Shown: in pieces, positions 26,205 through 35,198 of the stretch
Numbering within the stretch: the stretch's first letter is position 1
How the letters are laid out: every line of letters begins with the position of its first letter
Assembly: GCF_014054525.1 (NCBI RefSeq)
Contig: NZ_CP059564.1
Coordinates: 2,242,357 to 2,306,356, forward strand
From: Alysiella filiformis
GTDB taxonomy: Bacteria; Pseudomonadota; Gammaproteobacteria; Burkholderiales; Neisseriaceae
Length of the DNA: 64,000 nt
Direction of reading: 5' to 3'
Notes under the pieces: generated by a model
What the model was told of the DNA's origin: nothing
Databases searched by the model: none
What the model saw: only the letters and a program-made list of their open reading frames with translations
Position numbers and translations under genes: made by a program

Positions 26205-26226
26205 GGCAGAAAATGGTTTTTCTGCC
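26205..26226 (-). promoter_or_regulatory. Hairpin in the rmpM leader
   Basis: A 9-bp perfect stem (GGCAGAAAA with TTTTCTGCC) and 4-base loop in the leader of rmpM, followed on the minus strand by GTCCTTTTTT and then GAGGGAATAACATG. It could stabilise the leader or act as a weak terminator/attenuator. Confidence 0.5.
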
Positions 26227-26290
26227 ACGTTTACGAGATTCAGCACCGCTTTAAGTTATAAGGCTTGTTGCGGAAAACCAAATTTTCTAA

Positions 26291-26319
26291 ATTGTACTAT
26301 GTTTCAAAAAACACGACAA
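26291..26319 (-). promoter_or_regulatory. Predicted rmpM promoter
   Basis: On the minus strand TTGTCG (26319-26314), 17-bp spacer, TACAAT (26296-26291). This gives a leader of ~105 bases before the rmpM start at 26178. Confidence 0.6.
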
Positions 26320-26649
26320 GAAATTAAGCTGGACGGTGTGTTCAGGGCAATTTGGCGTTTGGCAGGCTGAATTTTGTGCCAAAAAAATGTGCCAACTTGC
26401 ATTCGCACATCCACATAAATATTTGAAATATAAAGTATTTTATTGAAAACAAAATGCGTGGACGGTTTGCCGCCTTCTCGTTGCGTAAAAACAACATATC
26501 ATGCCAAAACAAGCATTTGAGCCAAATGCCCAATCGCCAAAATGAGATTGGTTCGCAATGCTGGTTTTTTTGCTAAAATAAGCCCATTTGAATCAACTTG
26601 GCTGCCTGAAACGCTTTTTTCAGGCTGCCTGAAAATGGACACACACATC

Positions 26650-27423
26650 ATGAGCAGCGAACAAAAATTCACCGAAGAAACCGTATTGTGGCTGAAAAAA
26701 CACAGCCCCAAACATTTGACTTTCGCCATTACGCGCCCCGAGCATTTTCGCTTTTCGGCGGGGCAATTTGCGCGTTTGGGTTTTCGTGTGGGCGAACATG
26801 GCTACATTTGGCGGGCTTATTCGGTTACATCGGCTGAATACGATGACACATTGGTATTTTTTGTGATTTTAATTGAAAATGGCGAAATTTCCGCGCATTT
26901 TGCTCAACTTCAAGCAGGCGACACGATTTTGTTGGACAAAACGGCACAGGGCTTTTTCTTGCCGCAGCGTTTTCCTGATGGGCGCGATTTAATCATGTTA
27001 TCAACGGGTTCGGGCATTGCGCCGTTTTTGTCTATGCTGCACCAGCCTGAAATTTGGCAGCGATTTGACACGCTGGCTTTGGCGCATTGTGTTTCTTATC
27101 GCAATGATTTGATTTTCAACGATGAAATTGCCCAATTTGCCGAACACCCTTTGGTGGGCGAATACGTTTCGCGTTTGCGTTTTGTGCCGATGACCACGCG
27201 CGAAACCGATGCCGACACTTTGCATTTCAGGCTGCCTGAAAGTTTGAAAAATGGCAGTTTATCGCAGGCTTTCGGCTTGAATTTTGACAAGGAACACAGC
27301 CGTTTCATGATTTGCGGCAACCCCGAAATGGTGCAAGATACCTTCAAAACTTTGCTGGACATGGGTTTTGCCATGCACCGCAATAAATTGGCGGGACACA
27401 TCATTTTGGAAAACGGGTTTTGA
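26650..27423 (+). CDS. fpr: Ferredoxin--NADP reductase
   Basis: A 257-residue FAD enzyme moving electrons between NADPH and ferredoxin/flavodoxin in the cytosol. The FAD-binding RAYSVTSAEYDD segment, the NADP-binding STGSGIAPFLSML segment and a C-terminal aromatic-containing end mark the bacterial Fpr family. ATG 26650 gives the family length; ATG 26635 is a possible earlier start that sits directly on the end of a DUS. A longer frame to 26542 would translate two DUS copies and is unlikely. Confidence 0.9.
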   Translation: MSSEQKFTEETVLWLKKHSPKHLTFAITRPEHFRFSAGQFARLGFRVGEHGYIWRAYSVTSAEYDDTLVFFVILIENGEISAHFAQLQAGDTILLDKTAQGFFLPQRFPDGRDLIMLSTGSGIAPFLSMLHQPEIWQRFDTLALAHCVSYRNDLIFNDEIAQFAEHPLVGEYVSRLRFVPMTTRETDADTLHFRLPESLKNGSLSQAFGLNFDKEHSRFMICGNPEMVQDTFKTLLDMGFAMHRNKLAGHIILENGF

Positions 27424-27559
27424 TGGGCGTTCAGGCTGCCTGAAAATTTGCGTTACATCAAAAGCCAATCACTTGCTGATTGACCGTTTTTCAGGCTGCT
27501 TGGATAATAAACACACATTCAACATTTTGTTGAATTTTTTCCCTATATCATTTGGTTTT

Positions 27560-27594
27560 GGCGCGTGCTTGTGATTGAGTACGCGCATTTTTTT
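27560..27594 (+). terminator. Intrinsic terminator downstream of fpr
   Basis: GCGCGT (27561-27566) pairs with ACGCGC (27581-27586), with two further inner pairs, followed by ATTTTTTTA. Confidence 0.7.
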
Positions 27595-27658
27595 ATGATG
27601 ATGGGGCATTTGCAATATAATCGCATTTTCCCATCAAAAATATGCGAAAGGACACACC

Positions 27659-28441
27659 ATGAGCCGCATTCAAACCACTTTTGCCGCCTTGGGCGAGCGC
27701 AAAGCCTTGATTCCCTACATCACAGCAGGCGACCCCAATCTTGCTACCACCGTTGAATTGATGCACGCCATGGTTGCCAATGGCGCAGACATTTTGGAAT
27801 TGGGCATTCCCTTTTCCGACCCCATGGCAGATGGCGCAACCATTCAACGTGCCGTAGAACGCGCCTTGCAAAATGGTGTGGGTTTGAAAGATGTGTTGCA
27901 AGCCGTAGCCCAATTTCGCCAACAAAATCAACACACACCCGTGGTGCTGATGGGCTATTTGAACCCCATTCACAAAATGGGTTATGCCCAATTTGCCCAA
28001 GCCGCCGCCCAAGCTGGCGTAGATGGCGTTTTGACGGTGGACAATCCCATTGAAACCATCGCCCCCTTGCAAAGCGAATTGCAAAAAAATGGCGTGGATT
28101 GCATTTTCTTGGTTGCCCCCACCACCACCGAAACGCGCATTGCCCAAATTGCACAATATGCAAGCGGATTTGTGTATTATGTGTCGCTCAAAGGCGTAAC
28201 AGGTTCAGCGCAACTGAACACGCAAGCGGTGGCTGAAAAATTGACCGTTTTGCGCCGCCACATTCGCATTCCGATTGGGGTGGGATTTGGCATCAGCGAT
28301 GCGGCAAGCGCGGCGCAAATTGCCAGCGTTGCCGATGCGGTGATTGTGGGCAGCCGCATTGTGTTGGAAATTGAACAAAATTCAGGCAGCGAAATTCAAG
28401 CCGTTGGCAAATTGGTGCGCGAATTGAAAAATGCGATTTAG
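27659..28441 (+). CDS. trpA: Tryptophan synthase alpha chain
   Basis: Cleaves indole-3-glycerol phosphate to indole and glyceraldehyde-3-phosphate; indole passes to TrpB. 260 residues, TIM barrel. The catalytic pair corresponds to Glu47 (ILELGIPFSDP) and Asp58 (MADG), 11 apart as in the E. coli enzyme. Phosphate-binding GVGFGISDA and VGSRIV are present. trpB is not adjacent. A TATAAT at 27616-27621 lies upstream, but I see no good -35 element. Confidence 0.95.
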   Translation: MSRIQTTFAALGERKALIPYITAGDPNLATTVELMHAMVANGADILELGIPFSDPMADGATIQRAVERALQNGVGLKDVLQAVAQFRQQNQHTPVVLMGYLNPIHKMGYAQFAQAAAQAGVDGVLTVDNPIETIAPLQSELQKNGVDCIFLVAPTTTETRIAQIAQYASGFVYYVSLKGVTGSAQLNTQAVAEKLTVLRRHIRIPIGVGFGISDAASAAQIASVADAVIVGSRIVLEIEQNSGSEIQAVGKLVRELKNAI

Positions 28442-28603
28442 AACTTTTATTCATAAGATGGATGGCTTAATTTTATGGTTCATTCTTGCGAATACAAGGC
28501 GGATTTTCATTGAACATATTGGCGTGAAAAACCAACGCAGTAGGCACATGAAGTGGCGATAAAAGCAAGCTATTGAGATTGTGAATACAGGTTCTTAAAT
28601 TTC

Positions 28604-28638
28604 AGGCTGCCTGAAACCGTTTTTCAGGCAGCCTTTTT
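28604..28638 (+). terminator. Inverted-DUS terminator before putA
   Basis: AGGCTGCCTGAA (28604-28615) and TTCAGGCAGCCT (28623-28634), followed by TTTTTG. It lies 160 bases after trpA and 50 bases before putA. The stretch 28442-28600 between trpA and this stem contains nothing else I can identify. Confidence 0.75.
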
Positions 28639-28688
28639 GCGTTAAAATAATGTGGATTTTTACCCTGAAAATTTAAAGGATTTTCATC

Positions 28689-31600
28689 ATGTTTCAATTT
28701 CACATTGCCCAAAAAAACCCATTGCGCCAAGCCATTACCGCCGCTTACCGCCGCGATGAAACCGAAGCCGTAAACGATATGTTACAACGCGCCAAAATGT
28801 CCGATGCGGAAAAAACCGCCACCGACAATTTGGCGCGTTCTCTTGTCAAAAAAGTGCGCGCCGACCGCAGCAAAGCCAGTGGCGTGGACGCGCTCATGCA
28901 AGAATTTAAATTGTCCACCGATGAAGGCGTGGCGTTGATGTGTTTGGCAGAAGCCCTGTTGCGCATTCCCGATGCCGAAACGCGCAACAAATTGATTCAA
29001 GACAAATTATCAGGTGGCGATTGGAAAAAACATTTGGGTCGCAGCCCCAGTTTGTTTGTGAATGCGGCGGCTTGGGGCTTGCTGATTACAGGCAAATTAA
29101 CCAGCAATAAAATCAGTGAAGACAATCTTTCAGGCAGCCTGAACCGCATTTTGGGCAAAGGCGGTGCGCCCTTAATCCGCGCAGGCGTAGATGCCGCCAT
29201 GCGTATGCTCGGCAAACAATTCGTAACAGGTCAAACCATAGACGAAGCCCTGCAAAACGGCAAAGAACGCGAAAAACTCGGCTACCGTTTCTCGTTTGAC
29301 ATGCTGGGCGAAGCCGCCATGACCCAAGCCGATGCCGACCGCTATTACCAAGATTATGTGAACGCCATTCACGCCATCGGCAAAGACGCGCAAAACGCAG
29401 GCATTTACGAAGGCAACGGCATTTCTGTGAAATTGTCCGCCATACACCCACGCTATTCACGCGCCCAACATCATCGCGTGATGAGCGAATTGTTGCCCAA
29501 ACTCAAAGACTTATTCTTATTGGCAAAACAATACAACATCGGCTTAAACATTGACGCAGAAGAAGCCAATCGCCTTGAATTGTCATTGGATTTGATGGAA
29601 AACTTGGTTTCCGACCCCGATTTGGCAGGCTTTAACGGCATGGGTTTTGTGGTGCAAGCCTACCAAAAACGTTGCCCCTATGTGATTGATTATTTGATTG
29701 ATTTGGCAAGACGCAATCAGCAAAAATTGATGATACGCTTGGTCAAAGGCGCGTATTGGGACAGCGAAATCAAATGGGCGCAAGTGGACGGCATGGACGG
29801 CTATCCCGTTTACACGCGCAAAGTCCACACCGATGTGAGCTATTTGGCGTGCGCACGCAAATTGTTGGACGCGCAAGATGCCATCTTCCCCCAATTTGCC
29901 ACCCACAATGCCTACACTTTGGCGGCAATTTACGAATTTGGCAAAGACAAAGATTTTGAATTTCAATGCCTGCACGGTATGGGCGAAACGCTTTACGACC
30001 AAGTGGTTGGCGCACAAAATTTGGGTCGCCGCGTTCGCATTTACGCGCCCGTTGGCACGCATGAAACGCTGTTGGCGTATTTGGTGCGCCGCTTGTTGGA
30101 AAATGGCGCAAATTCTTCATTTGTCAATCAAATTGTGGACGAACACGTCAGCGTGGACAGTCTGCTCAAATGCCCTTTGGACGTGGTGGAACAAAACACT
30201 TTGGGCAAACCCAATGCGGTGTTGCCTTTGCCGCGCCATTTATATGGCAAACAACGCCTCAATTCACAAGGATTTGATTTATCAAATGAAAATGTGTTGC
30301 ACGATTTGCAAAATGCCATGAATTTGGCAAGCAAAAAGGCACACAATGCGGTTTCTTTGGTTTCAGGCAGCCTGAAAAACGTTCATCAAGCCGCACACAA
30401 TGTGTTGAACCCCGCCAATCACGATGATGTGGTTGGCACGGTGGCGTTTATTGGCGCGGAACACATCGCCCAAGTGATTGAACAAGCCAAACAATCCGAA
30501 AAAATCTGGTCGCAAAAACCCGCCAGCGAACGCGCCCAAATTTTGCGTCAAATTGCCGATTTGTATGAGCAAAACGCGCCTGAATTGATGATGTTGGCGA
30601 TTCGCGAAGCAGGCAAAACGCTGAACAATGCCATCGCAGAAATTCGTGAAGCGGTTGATTTTTGTCGCTATTATGCCGATGAATGCGAAACGACTTGCGC
30701 CGAACGCACCGCTTTGGGGACTTTGGTGGCGATTAGCCCATGGAATTTCCCTTTAGCGATTTTCACAGGCGAAGTGGTAGCGGCTTTGGCGGTGGGCAAT
30801 GCGGTTGTTGCCAAACCTGCCGAGCAAACCAGCCTGATTGCCCATCGCGCGGTGCAGCTCATGCACGAGGCAGGTGTGCCACGCGATGTGTTGCAGTTGG
30901 TGTTGGGCACAGGCGATGTGGGGGCGGCTTTGACGCAAAATCCACACATCAATGGCGTGATTTTCACGGGTTCCACCGAAGTGGCGCAGCTCATCAACCA
31001 AACTTTGGCAAAACGCGAAGATTTGCCCGTGTTGATTGCGGAAACGGGCGGTCAAAATGCGATGATTGTGGACAGCACGGCTTTGGCAGAACAGGTTTGC
31101 GCGGACGTGTTGAATTCGGCATTTGACAGCGCAGGTCAGCGTTGTTCGGCATTGCGGATTTTGTGTGTGCAAGAGGAAGTTGCCGACCACATGATTGCGA
31201 TGATTAAGGGCGCGATGAATGAGTTGCGCGTGGGCAATCCGATGAATTTGGACACCGACATCGGTGCGGTCATTGACGCGGAGGCGCAAGGCAATTTGCT
31301 CAATCACATCAACAAGATGAAAACGGTGGCAAAAGCCTACCACGAAATCAAGCTGCCTGCCCATGCGGACAAAGCCACTTTTGTTGCCCCCATTGCTTTT
31401 GAATTGGACAATTTGCATCAATTAGAACGCGAAGTGTTTGGTCCTGTGCTGCACATTGTGCGTTATCGTGCCAATCAGTTGGGCGATTTAATCCAACAAA
31501 TCAACAGCAAAGGTTACGCGCTCACACACGGCATTCACAGCCGCATTGACCGTACGGTGGCGTTTGTGCAAGAAAACATTGAGGCGGGCAATGTGTATGT

Positions 31601-32303
31601 GAACCGCAATATTGTGGGCGCAGTGGTGGGTGTTCAGCCTTTTGGTGGACACGGTTTATCTGGCACGGGCCCGAAAGCAGGCGGTGGATTCTATTTGCAA
31701 AAATTGAGCCAAGGTGGATTGTGGCGTCTGCCGCAAGGCGTGGTGTATGCCCCCAACGATTCAGGCAGCCTGAACGCTTTGGAAAGCCTGATTCATCAAT
31801 TACCCATTTCCCACGACATGCAAGTGAAATTGGGTGGCGTATTGGGCGAAACACGCATTCACGCCTTGCACCGCGCCAGCCTGAAATTAACAGGCCCAAC
31901 AGGCGAACACAACGAATTGACATGGCGCGCCCCCAAACAGGTTTATGTGGAAGGTGGCGATTTGGAAAGCAGTTTGTTGGCATTCATGCGCATTGCCGCG
32001 ATGGGAACGCAAGTGGTGGTCACACACCAGCACCCTTTGGCAAACATCGCCAACTTGGCAGGCAACAGCCTGAAAGTGAGTGCCTACCCCGAACAAGAAC
32101 CGCATGTGGCGCATTTGGTGGCATTGGACGCACCCAGCGTGGCATTGAAAAACGACATTGCCGCCCGTTCGGGCGCATTGATTCGCGTGATTGATGCCAC
32201 ACAAGGTTTGGATGTGTTACCCTTGTACGAAGAAATTTCGTGCAGCATCAACACCACCGCCGCAGGGGGTAACGCCAGCTTGATGGCAATGCAAGAAGCC
32301 TAA
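28689..32303 (+). CDS. putA: Bifunctional proline dehydrogenase / P5C dehydrogenase PutA
   Basis: 1204-residue peripheral-membrane enzyme oxidising proline to glutamate in two steps. ATG 28689 has AAAGGA upstream. A helical N-terminal region (~1-170) precedes the FAD-dependent proline dehydrogenase barrel (~170-470, with GISVKLSAIHPRY and RLVKGAYWDSEIK) and the aldehyde dehydrogenase (~560-1010, with GTLVAISPWNFPLAIF, Glu in IAETGGQNAM and catalytic Cys819 in AGQRCSALR). A C-terminal extension of ~190 residues follows, as in longer PutA types. There is no ribbon-helix-helix DNA-binding domain at the N-terminus, so self-repression as in E. coli is not expected. Several DUS fall in frame, encoding SGSLN or SGSLK. 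Confidence 0.96.
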   Translation: MFQFHIAQKNPLRQAITAAYRRDETEAVNDMLQRAKMSDAEKTATDNLARSLVKKVRADRSKASGVDALMQEFKLSTDEGVALMCLAEALLRIPDAETRNKLIQDKLSGGDWKKHLGRSPSLFVNAAAWGLLITGKLTSNKISEDNLSGSLNRILGKGGAPLIRAGVDAAMRMLGKQFVTGQTIDEALQNGKEREKLGYRFSFDMLGEAAMTQADADRYYQDYVNAIHAIGKDAQNAGIYEGNGISVKLSAIHPRYSRAQHHRVMSELLPKLKDLFLLAKQYNIGLNIDAEEANRLELSLDLMENLVSDPDLAGFNGMGFVVQAYQKRCPYVIDYLIDLARRNQQKLMIRLVKGAYWDSEIKWAQVDGMDGYPVYTRKVHTDVSYLACARKLLDAQDAIFPQFATHNAYTLAAIYEFGKDKDFEFQCLHGMGETLYDQVVGAQNLGRRVRIYAPVGTHETLLAYLVRRLLENGANSSFVNQIVDEHVSVDSLLKCPLDVVEQNTLGKPNAVLPLPRHLYGKQRLNSQGFDLSNENVLHDLQNAMNLASKKAHNAVSLVSGSLKNVHQAAHNVLNPANHDDVVGTVAFIGAEHIAQVIEQAKQSEKIWSQKPASERAQILRQIADLYEQNAPELMMLAIREAGKTLNNAIAEIREAVDFCRYYADECETTCAERTALGTLVAISPWNFPLAIFTGEVVAALAVGNAVVAKPAEQTSLIAHRAVQLMHEAGVPRDVLQLVLGTGDVGAALTQNPHINGVIFTGSTEVAQLINQTLAKREDLPVLIAETGGQNAMIVDSTALAEQVCADVLNSAFDSAGQRCSALRILCVQEEVADHMIAMIKGAMNELRVGNPMNLDTDIGAVIDAEAQGNLLNHINKMKTVAKAYHEIKLPAHADKATFVAPIAFELDNLHQLEREVFGPVLHIVRYRANQLGDLIQQINSKGYALTHGIHSRIDRTVAFVQENIEAGNVYVNRNIVGAVVGVQPFGGHGLSGTGPKAGGGFYLQKLSQGGLWRLPQGVVYAPNDSGSLNALESLIHQLPISHDMQVKLGGVLGETRIHALHRASLKLTGPTGEHNELTWRAPKQVYVEGGDLESSLLAFMRIAAMGTQVVVTHQHPLANIANLAGNSLKVSAYPEQEPHVAHLVALDAPSVALKNDIAARSGALIRVIDATQGLDVLPLYEEISCSINTTAAGGNASLMAMQEA

Positions 32304-32320
32304 TCTTTCCCCACAAAAAC

Positions 32321-32362
32321 AGGCTGCCTGAACACCGTCCATGCGTTTTCAGGCAGCCTGAA
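32321..32362 (+). terminator. Inverted DUS pair behind putA
   Basis: AGGCTGCCTGAA (32321-32332) pairs with TTCAGGCAGCCT (32348-32359). There is no T-run directly after, as the sequence passes into the small repeat element at 32361, so terminator strength is uncertain. Confidence 0.55.
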
Positions 32363-32510
32363 ACCTTTGCAAAACCTACTTTTAAACTGACGTAGGGGCG
32401 GATTTCATATCCGCCCTTTTTTCAATCTATTGATAAGAATGAAAATTTCTGCGACCCTAAACGGGGCAGATATGAAATCTGCCCCTACAAACCGAGTTTT
32501 GCAAAAGTTT
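32361..32510. repeat. Small inverted-repeat element (MITE-like), copy A
   Basis: 150 bp bounded by AAACCTTTGCAAAAC (32361-32375) and GTTTTGCAAAAGTTT (32496-32510), which are inverted repeats with one mismatch. Inside are two palindromic arms built on GGGGCGGATTTCATATCCGCCC-type cores, one in each half. It is related to the elements at 34093-34174 and 47884-48002, and encodes nothing. The 325-base gap between putA and the transporter gene consists of the DUS pair, this element and the promoter below. Confidence 0.8.
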
Positions 32511-32568
32511 CAGCCTGAATATTGTTACTGTCCAACCAACAAGAAAATGAAAGACAATCTTATTTGCA

Positions 32569-32597
32569 TTGCCAAAACAAAAATCTTAACTTATGAT
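32569..32597 (+). promoter_or_regulatory. Predicted promoter of the POT transporter
   Basis: TTGCCA (32569-32574), 17-bp spacer, TATGAT (32592-32597). The start codon is at 32630 behind AAAGGTG. Confidence 0.65.
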
Positions 32598-32629
32598 GAC
32601 ATTCTTTATCACATTCAAAAGGTGTTAGC

Positions 32630-34072
32630 ATGCAACAAGAAAAACAGTTTTTCGGACACCCAAGGGCATTGGGCAATCTGTTCCACGTTGAGCTGTGGGA
32701 ACGTTTCTCCTATTATGGTATGCAAGCCATTTTGTTGTTTTACATGTATTACGCCATGACCGATGGCGGTTTGGGCATGGACAAAGCCATTGCAGGCGGC
32801 ATCATGGGCGCATACAGTGGCAGCATTTATGTTGCAACTTTGGGTGCAGGCTGGATTGCCGACCGCGTGTTGGGCGCAGAACGCACCCTTTTTTATTCAG
32901 GCATGGTCATCATGGCAGGACACATTGTGTTGGCAATCGTACCAGGGCTAGAAGGCTTGATTTTCGGCTTGATTTTGGTGGCACTGGGTAGCGGCGGCGT
33001 GAAAGCCCCAGTCAGTTCCATGGTCGGCTCGTTGTACGACAACGACCAATACCGCCATTTAAGGGATTCGGGTTTTTCACTGTTTTACGTTTCCATCAAT
33101 ATTGGCGCATTTTTGGGACCACTCATCACAGGCTTGTTGCAAAACAAAGTGGGTTTCCACTACGGTTTTGGCGCGGCGGCGGTGGGCATGGGTTTCGGTT
33201 TGTTTCAATACAGCTTGGGTCGCAAACTGTTGGTGCAACACCAAAGCGCACCCAACCCATTAAATCCACAAGAAAAAAAACAGGCACTCATCGGTTTGGG
33301 TATGGGTGTGCTGGTGTTGGTGGCGGTAATCGCATCGGGATTCATCACACTGACCAATTTCAAAATGGTCTTGTTTTACAGCGTGTTGGCGATTGCCTGC
33401 CTGTATTTTGCACGACTTTTAACCGACAAGCGCGTGGACAGCGTCAAAAAAGGACACATCTTGGCATACATTCCCCTGTTTGTGTGCATTTGCATTTTTT
33501 GGGCATTGTTTTTCCAAAACTTTACCGCATTGATGATTTATTTTGAATCCACCGTAAACCGCATGTTTGGCTCATTTGAATTTCCCGAAGCGTGGCAGCC
33601 TTCCATGCAAAGTTTTTGGGTGATTGCTTTGGCTGGCGCGATGTCGGCATTGTGGCGCAAATTGGGCAAAAATGCGCCGTCCGACCCCGTGAAATTTGCT
33701 TTGTCTTTGATTTTTGCGGCTTTAACTTTCGTCTTTTTCATTTACCACATTCAATCAGGCAGCCCCATGCCAATTTGGGTGTACATGATTGCTTTGGGCG
33801 TGCTAACGGTTGCCGAATTGATGATTTCGCCCATTTCACTTTCTTTCGCAACCAAAATTGCGCCCGATTTTTTCAAAACACAAATGATTGCCTTGAACTT
33901 TTTGGGTTTGTCCATTGGTTTGACTTTGGGCGGCATTTTGTTTGGCAATTTTTATGATGAAGCCAATCCGCTTGGTTTTTACTACATGATTTTGGGATTG
34001 GGCTTGGGAGCGGGTGTGATTTTCCTGCTCATTTCGCCCATTTTGAAGAAGATGTTGCGTGATGTTGCATGA
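32630..34072 (+). CDS. Proton-dependent oligopeptide transporter (POT/PTR family)
   Basis: 480-residue inner-membrane symporter with about 14 transmembrane segments that takes up di- and tripeptides with protons. The N-terminal ELWERFSYYGMQ is the ExxER proton-coupling motif of the POT family, and the FSLFYVSINIGAFLGPLITG segment is the family signature. Which of the dtp/ydg paralogues it corresponds to cannot be decided. It is flanked on both sides by copies of the same MITE-like element in opposite orientation. It has its own promoter. Confidence 0.92.
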   Translation: MQQEKQFFGHPRALGNLFHVELWERFSYYGMQAILLFYMYYAMTDGGLGMDKAIAGGIMGAYSGSIYVATLGAGWIADRVLGAERTLFYSGMVIMAGHIVLAIVPGLEGLIFGLILVALGSGGVKAPVSSMVGSLYDNDQYRHLRDSGFSLFYVSINIGAFLGPLITGLLQNKVGFHYGFGAAAVGMGFGLFQYSLGRKLLVQHQSAPNPLNPQEKKQALIGLGMGVLVLVAVIASGFITLTNFKMVLFYSVLAIACLYFARLLTDKRVDSVKKGHILAYIPLFVCICIFWALFFQNFTALMIYFESTVNRMFGSFEFPEAWQPSMQSFWVIALAGAMSALWRKLGKNAPSDPVKFALSLIFAALTFVFFIYHIQSGSPMPIWVYMIALGVLTVAELMISPISLSFATKIAPDFFKTQMIALNFLGLSIGLTLGGILFGNFYDEANPLGFYYMILGLGLGAGVIFLLISPILKKMLRDVA

Positions 34073-34092
34073 TGTGATTTGAAACAAGGCTA

Positions 34093-34174
34093 AAACCTTT
34101 GCAAAACTCGGTTCCTAGGGGCAGATTTCATATCTGCCCCTACGTCAGTTTAAAAGTAGGTTTTGCACAGGTTT
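34093..34174. repeat. Small inverted-repeat element (MITE-like), copy B
   Basis: 82 bp between AAACCTTTGCAAAAC (34093-34107) and GTTTTGCACAGGTTT (34160-34174). It has one central palindrome (GGGGCAGATTTCATATCTGCCCC) followed by TACGTCAGTTTAAAAGTAG, which in copy A appears reverse-complemented at the left end. It is thus in inverted orientation to copy A and about half its length. Confidence 0.8.
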
Positions 34175-34280
34175 CAGGCTGCCTGAAATATTTTTTAAAA
34201 CGAAACTCAACGTAAAAGCATTTGGCTTACTTTCAGTCGCCAAAGGCAAAATCGTTTTTTGCCGTGTACAGAATGTGGCT

Positions 34281-35123
34281 TTAAAAACCCGATTTGTGCA
34301 ACCACCAATTCACGCCATACAAGACCTTATCGTGCCACACAAACACAATCCACCCCGCAATTGCCAAACAAGGACCAAATGCCATAGGCTGTTGTTTTGC
34401 CACACGTTTGATTAAGCCAGCCACAATGCCCACGCAAGCCGCCATCAGCACAATCACCGCCAAATTCTGCAAGCCCGTCCAAGCCCCCACCGCCGCCAAC
34501 AATTTGAAATCGCCACCGCCCATGCCGTCCACACCGCGCCACAATTTGTAGGCATTGGACAAAATCCACAAACTCATGTAGCCCACCACCGCACCCAACA
34601 TCGCTTGTTCCAAACTGATGAAACCCGTGTGCCAGTTAAACAAAAATCCCAACCAAATCAATGGCATAGTCAGTTGGTCGGGCAAATATTGCGTGTCTGC
34701 ATCAATAAAAGTCAGTGCAATCACAAAGGCGGTAAACAGGCAGCCCCACACGGTAATCGGCGACCAACCATATTGCCAAGCCACCAACGCAAACAGCAAA
34801 CCTGTAAGCAACTCCACCAAAGGATAGCGTATGCTAATGGGCGTGTGGCAACTGGCACATTTCCCACGCAAAATCAACCAACTGATAATGGGCATATTTT
34901 GCCAAGGGCGCACAGGCGAACCGCAATTACCACAACGAGATGGTGGGGTCATCAAATTGAATTTTTCAGGCTGCGGGTCATTTTCCTGAATCAAGCCCAA
35001 ATGTTCTTTGGAAAATTGCGTCCAATCGTTTTCCATCATCACAGGCAGCCTGTAAATGACCACATTCAAAAAACTGCCCACCAATAAACCCAAAATCAGC
35101 GCAAACAGCACTTCAATATTCAT
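34281..35123 (-). CDS. pilD: Prepilin peptidase PilD
   Basis: 280-residue inner-membrane aspartyl protease that cleaves and N-methylates type IV prepilins. ATG 35123 (MNIEVLFALILGLLVGSFLN) is chosen; a longer frame adds 13 residues from the hairpin region. Zinc-site cysteines are in CGNC and CASC. The two catalytic aspartates are in FIDADTQYLPDQ and GMGGGDFKLL. It is downstream of pilG on the same strand, separated by a strong hairpin. Confidence 0.95.
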   Translation of the reverse strand: MNIEVLFALILGLLVGSFLNVVIYRLPVMMENDWTQFSKEHLGLIQENDPQPEKFNLMTPPSRCGNCGSPVRPWQNMPIISWLILRGKCASCHTPISIRYPLVELLTGLLFALVAWQYGWSPITVWGCLFTAFVIALTFIDADTQYLPDQLTMPLIWLGFLFNWHTGFISLEQAMLGAVVGYMSLWILSNAYKLWRGVDGMGGGDFKLLAAVGAWTGLQNLAVIVLMAACVGIVAGLIKRVAKQQPMAFGPCLAIAGWIVFVWHDKVLYGVNWWLHKSGF

Positions 35124-35144
35124 GTTTTTTCTTTCTGTATAGTG

Positions 35145-35177
35145 AAATACTCCCCCTTGCAATCAGGGGGAGTATTT
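35145..35177 (-). other. Perfect 13-bp hairpin between pilG and pilD
   Basis: AAATACTCCCCCT (35145-35157) and AGGGGGAGTATTT (35165-35177) with a 7-base loop, 22 bases before the pilD start on the minus strand. There is no long T-run behind it on that strand, so it may be a processing or stability element, or a weak terminator that lowers pilD relative to pilG. Confidence 0.6.
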
Positions 35178-35198
35178 GTTTTGATTGCGATTTTAAGC

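Noticed and set aside
26542-26649. N-terminal extension of fpr
   Set aside because: It would translate two tandem DUS copies and give an N-terminus longer than the family.
28442-28600. Possible transposase remnant between trpA and putA
   Set aside because: Short frames only, no recognisable motif or terminal repeats; left as unassigned intergenic DNA.
32361-32510. Correia repeat enclosed element
   Set aside because: Size is similar, but the ends do not match the Correia inverted repeat as I remember it, and the core palindrome differs.
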